The position numbers were made by a program, and so were the translations under genes. Source: Phosphoribacter sp037046615 (GTDB taxonomy: Bacteria; Actinomycetota; Actinomycetes; Actinomycetales; Dermatophilaceae). From it: a stretch of DNA of 64,000 nucleotides. Positions 61,626-64,000 of the stretch are shown one piece after another; position 1 is the first letter of the stretch; each line of letters starts with the position of its first letter. Where the stretch lies: NCBI GenBank assembly GCA_037046615.1, contig JBAOHD010000032.1, forward strand, positions 124,001-188,000, in the 5' to 3' direction. The notes below the pieces were generated by a model. The model was not told the DNA's origin and ran no database searches. It saw only the letters and a program-made list of their open reading frames with translations.

Positions 61626-62830
61626 CCGGGGGACTGCTGCTCGACCTTGCCTTGGTCGTCGGGCTCTGCGCGTATGCCGTGTCAGGCTGGCGCCAGGGGA
61701 TTGTCGTCTCGGCCCTCTCCTTGGCCGGCTTCCTCGCCGGCGGTGCGCTGGGGATGTGGGTGTTGCCGACGCTCGTCGCGGGTTCGGACTGGGGCCAAAA
61801 CCATCACCTGGCGGCGAGCATCACGGTCGTCGCGGGGGTGTTCTTCCTCGCCTCGATCGGGCAGGGCGTGCTCTGGCGCGTCGGCCGTCGAGCGCGCACT
61901 CATCTGCACGGCCGCGTGCTCCGCCGAGGTGACTCTTTCCTCGGGGCGGTGGCGACGATCGCCGCGGCATCGGTGCTCGTGTGGTTTGTCGCCGGAGGGC
62001 TGCGGGGCGCGACGACAGGGGCAGTCGGGCAGGCCATCGGGTCGTCCCAGGTCATCCGGGCCATCGACGCCGTGGTGCCACCCCAGACGGGTCGCTTGTT
62101 CGCGGGCTTCCGTCAGGTGCTCGATCGTGGCGGCTTCCCCCGAGTCTTCGACGGCCTGAGCAGGGAGGCAATCGCACCCATCGACCCGCCGACGGGCATG
62201 CCCACAGCGCTTCCTGCCGTGGCGGCCGCCGTGACATCCGTCGTCAAGATCACGGGGGTCGCCGCTGCCTGCCGACAGGGCCAGGAAGGCAGTGGCTGGG
62301 TCGTGTCGTCACGGCGCGTCGTCACCAACGCCCACGTCGTTGCCGGTGTGAGTGACGTCGACGTGCAGGTGCCCGGCAGCCGTGACGTCTTGCGCGGCAC
62401 TGTCGTCGTGTTCGACCCCGACCGGGATCTGGCCGTCATCGACGTGCCGTCGCTGCGGGCGACCCCGCTGCGGCTCGGCGCCGACGTGGCCCGTGGCCAG
62501 GAGGGCGTCGTCGCGGGCTATCCCCTCGACGGGCCGTTGCGCCTCGACGCCGCTCGGGTCCGTGAGGTCCTCTATGCCACCGGGCAGGACATCTACGGCC
62601 AGCCAGGCGTGACCCGGCAGATCATCTCGCTCTACACCCACGTCGACAGCGGCAACAGCGGCGGGCCACTGCTCAGCACTGACGGCGAGGTCGTCGGAAT
62701 CGTCTTCGCCAAGTCGCTCGATGACGAGTCGACCGGCTATGCCTTGACTCTCACCGAGGCGCGCCCGGTGCTCGAGGCCGCCGCCAGCGCGCGCGGAGCG
62801 GTCTCGACCGGAGCGTGCACAGTCGGCTAA
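61622..62830 (+). CDS. marP: MarP-like membrane serine protease (CvpA + trypsin domains)
   Basis: A 402-residue acid-resistance protease. Four N-terminal helices form a CvpA domain (LDLALVVGLCAYAVSGWRQG, then SALSLAGFLAGGALGMWVLP). The periplasmic protease has His in VVTNAHVVAG, Asp in DPDRDLAVIDV and Ser in HVDSGNSGGPLLS, with two cysteines as in MarP (AACRQG; GACTVG). In mycobacteria it preserves internal pH under acid. GTG 61622 is coupled to the NUDIX stop. Confidence 0.9.
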   Translation: MTGGLLLDLALVVGLCAYAVSGWRQGIVVSALSLAGFLAGGALGMWVLPTLVAGSDWGQNHHLAASITVVAGVFFLASIGQGVLWRVGRRARTHLHGRVLRRGDSFLGAVATIAAASVLVWFVAGGLRGATTGAVGQAIGSSQVIRAIDAVVPPQTGRLFAGFRQVLDRGGFPRVFDGLSREAIAPIDPPTGMPTALPAVAAAVTSVVKITGVAAACRQGQEGSGWVVSSRRVVTNAHVVAGVSDVDVQVPGSRDVLRGTVVVFDPDRDLAVIDVPSLRATPLRLGADVARGQEGVVAGYPLDGPLRLDAARVREVLYATGQDIYGQPGVTRQIISLYTHVDSGNSGGPLLSTDGEVVGIVFAKSLDDESTGYALTLTEARPVLEAAASARGAVSTGACTVG

Positions 62831-63795
62831 GGAGTCGGTCCGGTCCCCGTGGCGGTGGTCGGACCCGCGGTCGGACCCGTGGTCGGACCCGTGGTCGGAC
62901 CCGCGGTGGGCAGCGTGGCTAGCCAGGCCACCAGCGCGTCGGTGACCACCTCAGGACTTTCCTCAGCGAGGAAATGCCCGGCCTCGGGCACGACCCTCTC
63001 GGTCAGTGGCCCAGCTACATATCGTCCCGACCCGCGCGTCGATGCCTCGAGGAAGCACCCATCGAGCTCACCGTGCAGCCGCAGGACCGGCACCTCGATC
63101 GGTCGACGCAGCCGTCGGCGGAGAGCCGGACCGTCCCATCGGAGTTGGTTGCGCCCGAACCACCGGTAGTACTCCGCGGCAGAGTGGGCGACAAAGGGCA
63201 GTGCCAGCGCACCGGCATACCGGCTCACGTCCTCCTCGGCCGGGAAGGCGCCCCCGGGTGCGGCCCAGCCGGTGAGGTAACCGCGGACCTCCTCGTCGCT
63301 CTCGACGAGGGTGCGCTCACTGCGGAACGGGACCTGCATGCGGGCGATGTATGCCGCCGCCGCACGTTGTCGGGAGTCGAAGAGACACGCGCGCTCGGCG
63401 ACGATGGGGTGCGGCATCCCGAGCGCACCGATGGCCCGGGTGACCTCTGGGCGCAGCGTCGGCATCGCCCATGCGGTCGCGCCCCCGAGGCCGTGGCCGA
63501 CGACGACCGCTTCCTCGGCGCCGAGGCTGCGGATCACGGCCGCAGCATCACCGGAGGCGGTGTAGATGTCGTAGCCCTTGGGGGGCTTGTCAGATGCGCC
63601 GAAACCGCGCAGATCGACGGCGGCCGCCTGATAGCCCGCATCGGCAAGGGCGACGAGCTGGTGTCGCCAGGCATACCAGAACTGCGGGAACCCATGCAGG
63701 AGCAGCACGAGTGGCCCCTCGCCGGCGACGGCGACATGGAAACGCGCCCCGTTGGCCGACACGAACTTGTGGTCCCAGGGTCCTTCGATGAGCAC
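62827..63795 (-). CDS. Alpha/beta hydrolase (EphE-like) lacking the usual nucleophile
   Basis: A 322-residue alpha/beta-hydrolase fold protein. Oxyanion motif LLLHGFPQFWYAWRHQL, VDLRGFGASDKPPKGYD, a nucleophile elbow reading VVVGHGLGGATAW, and terminal His in VPEAGHFLAEE. In epoxide hydrolases the elbow is G-H-D-x-G; in esterases G-H-S-x-G. Here it is Gly, so catalysis is doubtful unless this is a base error. The C-terminal 25 residues are a TGPT repeat. Place next to marP matches ephE (Rv3670). Confidence 0.85.
   Translation of the reverse strand: MLIEGPWDHKFVSANGARFHVAVAGEGPLVLLLHGFPQFWYAWRHQLVALADAGYQAAAVDLRGFGASDKPPKGYDIYTASGDAAAVIRSLGAEEAVVVGHGLGGATAWAMPTLRPEVTRAIGALGMPHPIVAERACLFDSRQRAAAAYIARMQVPFRSERTLVESDEEVRGYLTGWAAPGGAFPAEEDVSRYAGALALPFVAHSAAEYYRWFGRNQLRWDGPALRRRLRRPIEVPVLRLHGELDGCFLEASTRGSGRYVAGPLTERVVPEAGHFLAEESPEVVTDALVAWLATLPTAGPTTGPTTGPTAGPTTATGTGPTP
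62840..62910 (-). repeat. 12-base tandem repeats at the ephE-like 3' end
   Basis: Units of the type GGTCGGACCCGT occur about five times and encode TGPT/AGPT at the C-terminus. In frame; probably a flexible tail. Confidence 0.8.
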
Positions 63796-63824
63796 CGACG
63801 AGACGTCGGGCGTCGTGCCGTTGC

Positions 63825-64000
63825 TCAGAACTGTCCCTTGATGGTGGCGATGGTTTCTTGGGTGGAGGCGATGGCCTTCTCGGGGACCGGCTTGGCCTTG
63901 GCCAGGGCCTTCTTGCCCACGAGGGCGAGGATGCCGGCGATGAGGAAGAGGACGACCGCGACGATGAGGAAGCCCAGCCAGATGGGGAGTCCGGCGGCCA
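63825..64000 (-). CDS. Phage-holin-like (DUF1469) membrane protein, partial
   Basis: Only the last 58 residues are in the window: PIWLGFLIVAVVLFLIAGIL, ALVGKKALAKAKPVPEKAIA and an end of TIATIKGQF. One hydrophobic helix and an amphipathic Lys/Ala-rich tail match actinobacterial holin superfamily III/DUF1469 proteins, and the place after ephE fits (Rv3669). The start is outside the window. Confidence 0.8.
   Translation of the reverse strand, partial: AAGLPIWLGFLIVAVVLFLIAGILALVGKKALAKAKPVPEKAIASTQETIATIKGQF

Overview
The window is high-GC DNA (roughly 70% by eye) from an actinobacterium. Gene families and order fit the Micrococcales, and Intrasporangiaceae-like genera are my best guess (inference). 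Two blocks follow gene order known from Mycobacterium and Streptomyces: upp/tadA/tRNA-Ser ... ffs/dnaX/recR/DUF5063/lysC/asd (1.2-35.9 kb), and metallophosphoesterase/yqeY/ponA2/whiB/two ArsA-like ATPases/RidA/NUDIX/MBL/crp/nth/NUDIX/marP/ephE/holin-like protein (45.5-64 kb). This is ordinary chromosome with insertions.

Layout. 0-3.7 kb: a PH-domain protein, upp, tadA, tRNA-Ser and a DUF2975 + HTH pair behind an AT-rich operator. 3.8-9.7 kb: a YhgE/Pip exporter and an MMPL transporter fused to an ABC-type ATPase, divergent from a TetR regulator with a palindromic operator between them. 9.6-14.5 kb: LytR_C protein, HerA-like ATPase, amino-acid permease, Pr6Pr membrane protein, second tRNA-Ser. 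14.6 kb: SRP RNA. 14.8-28 kb: an accessory stretch with an atypical response regulator, a ten-repeat secreted protein of about 2,880 residues, an ABC exporter and two toxin-antitoxin pairs. 28-35.9 kb: dnaX, PlsC-like acyltransferase, ADP-ribosylglycohydrolase, recR, DUF5063, lysC, asd. 36-45.4 kb: membrane proteins, two acyl-CoA synthetases, a secreted trypsin-like protease, an LPSTG-anchored surface protein and tRNA-Pro. 45.5-50 kb: metallophosphoesterase, yqeY, ponA2, whiB. 50-54.5 kb: an IS110 element split by an IS256 element that itself contains an IS3 element. 54.7-64 kb: the conserved crp/nth/marP block.

Two window-wide patterns matter most. First, the word GTATGCCG (or CGGCATAC) recurs about 95 times by hand count, on both strands, in all reading frames and between genes. 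It sometimes forms inverted pairs in hairpins and is absent from the IS cluster. It behaves like a genome-wide DNA signal (uptake, methylation or chromosome-organising word), not like codon usage. Second, many conserved genes (upp, ponA2, dozens of repeat segments) carry single-base frameshifts, nearly all with the sign of one extra base. This points to draft-sequence insertion errors rather than gene decay, and frameshifted genes are annotated here as whole loci.
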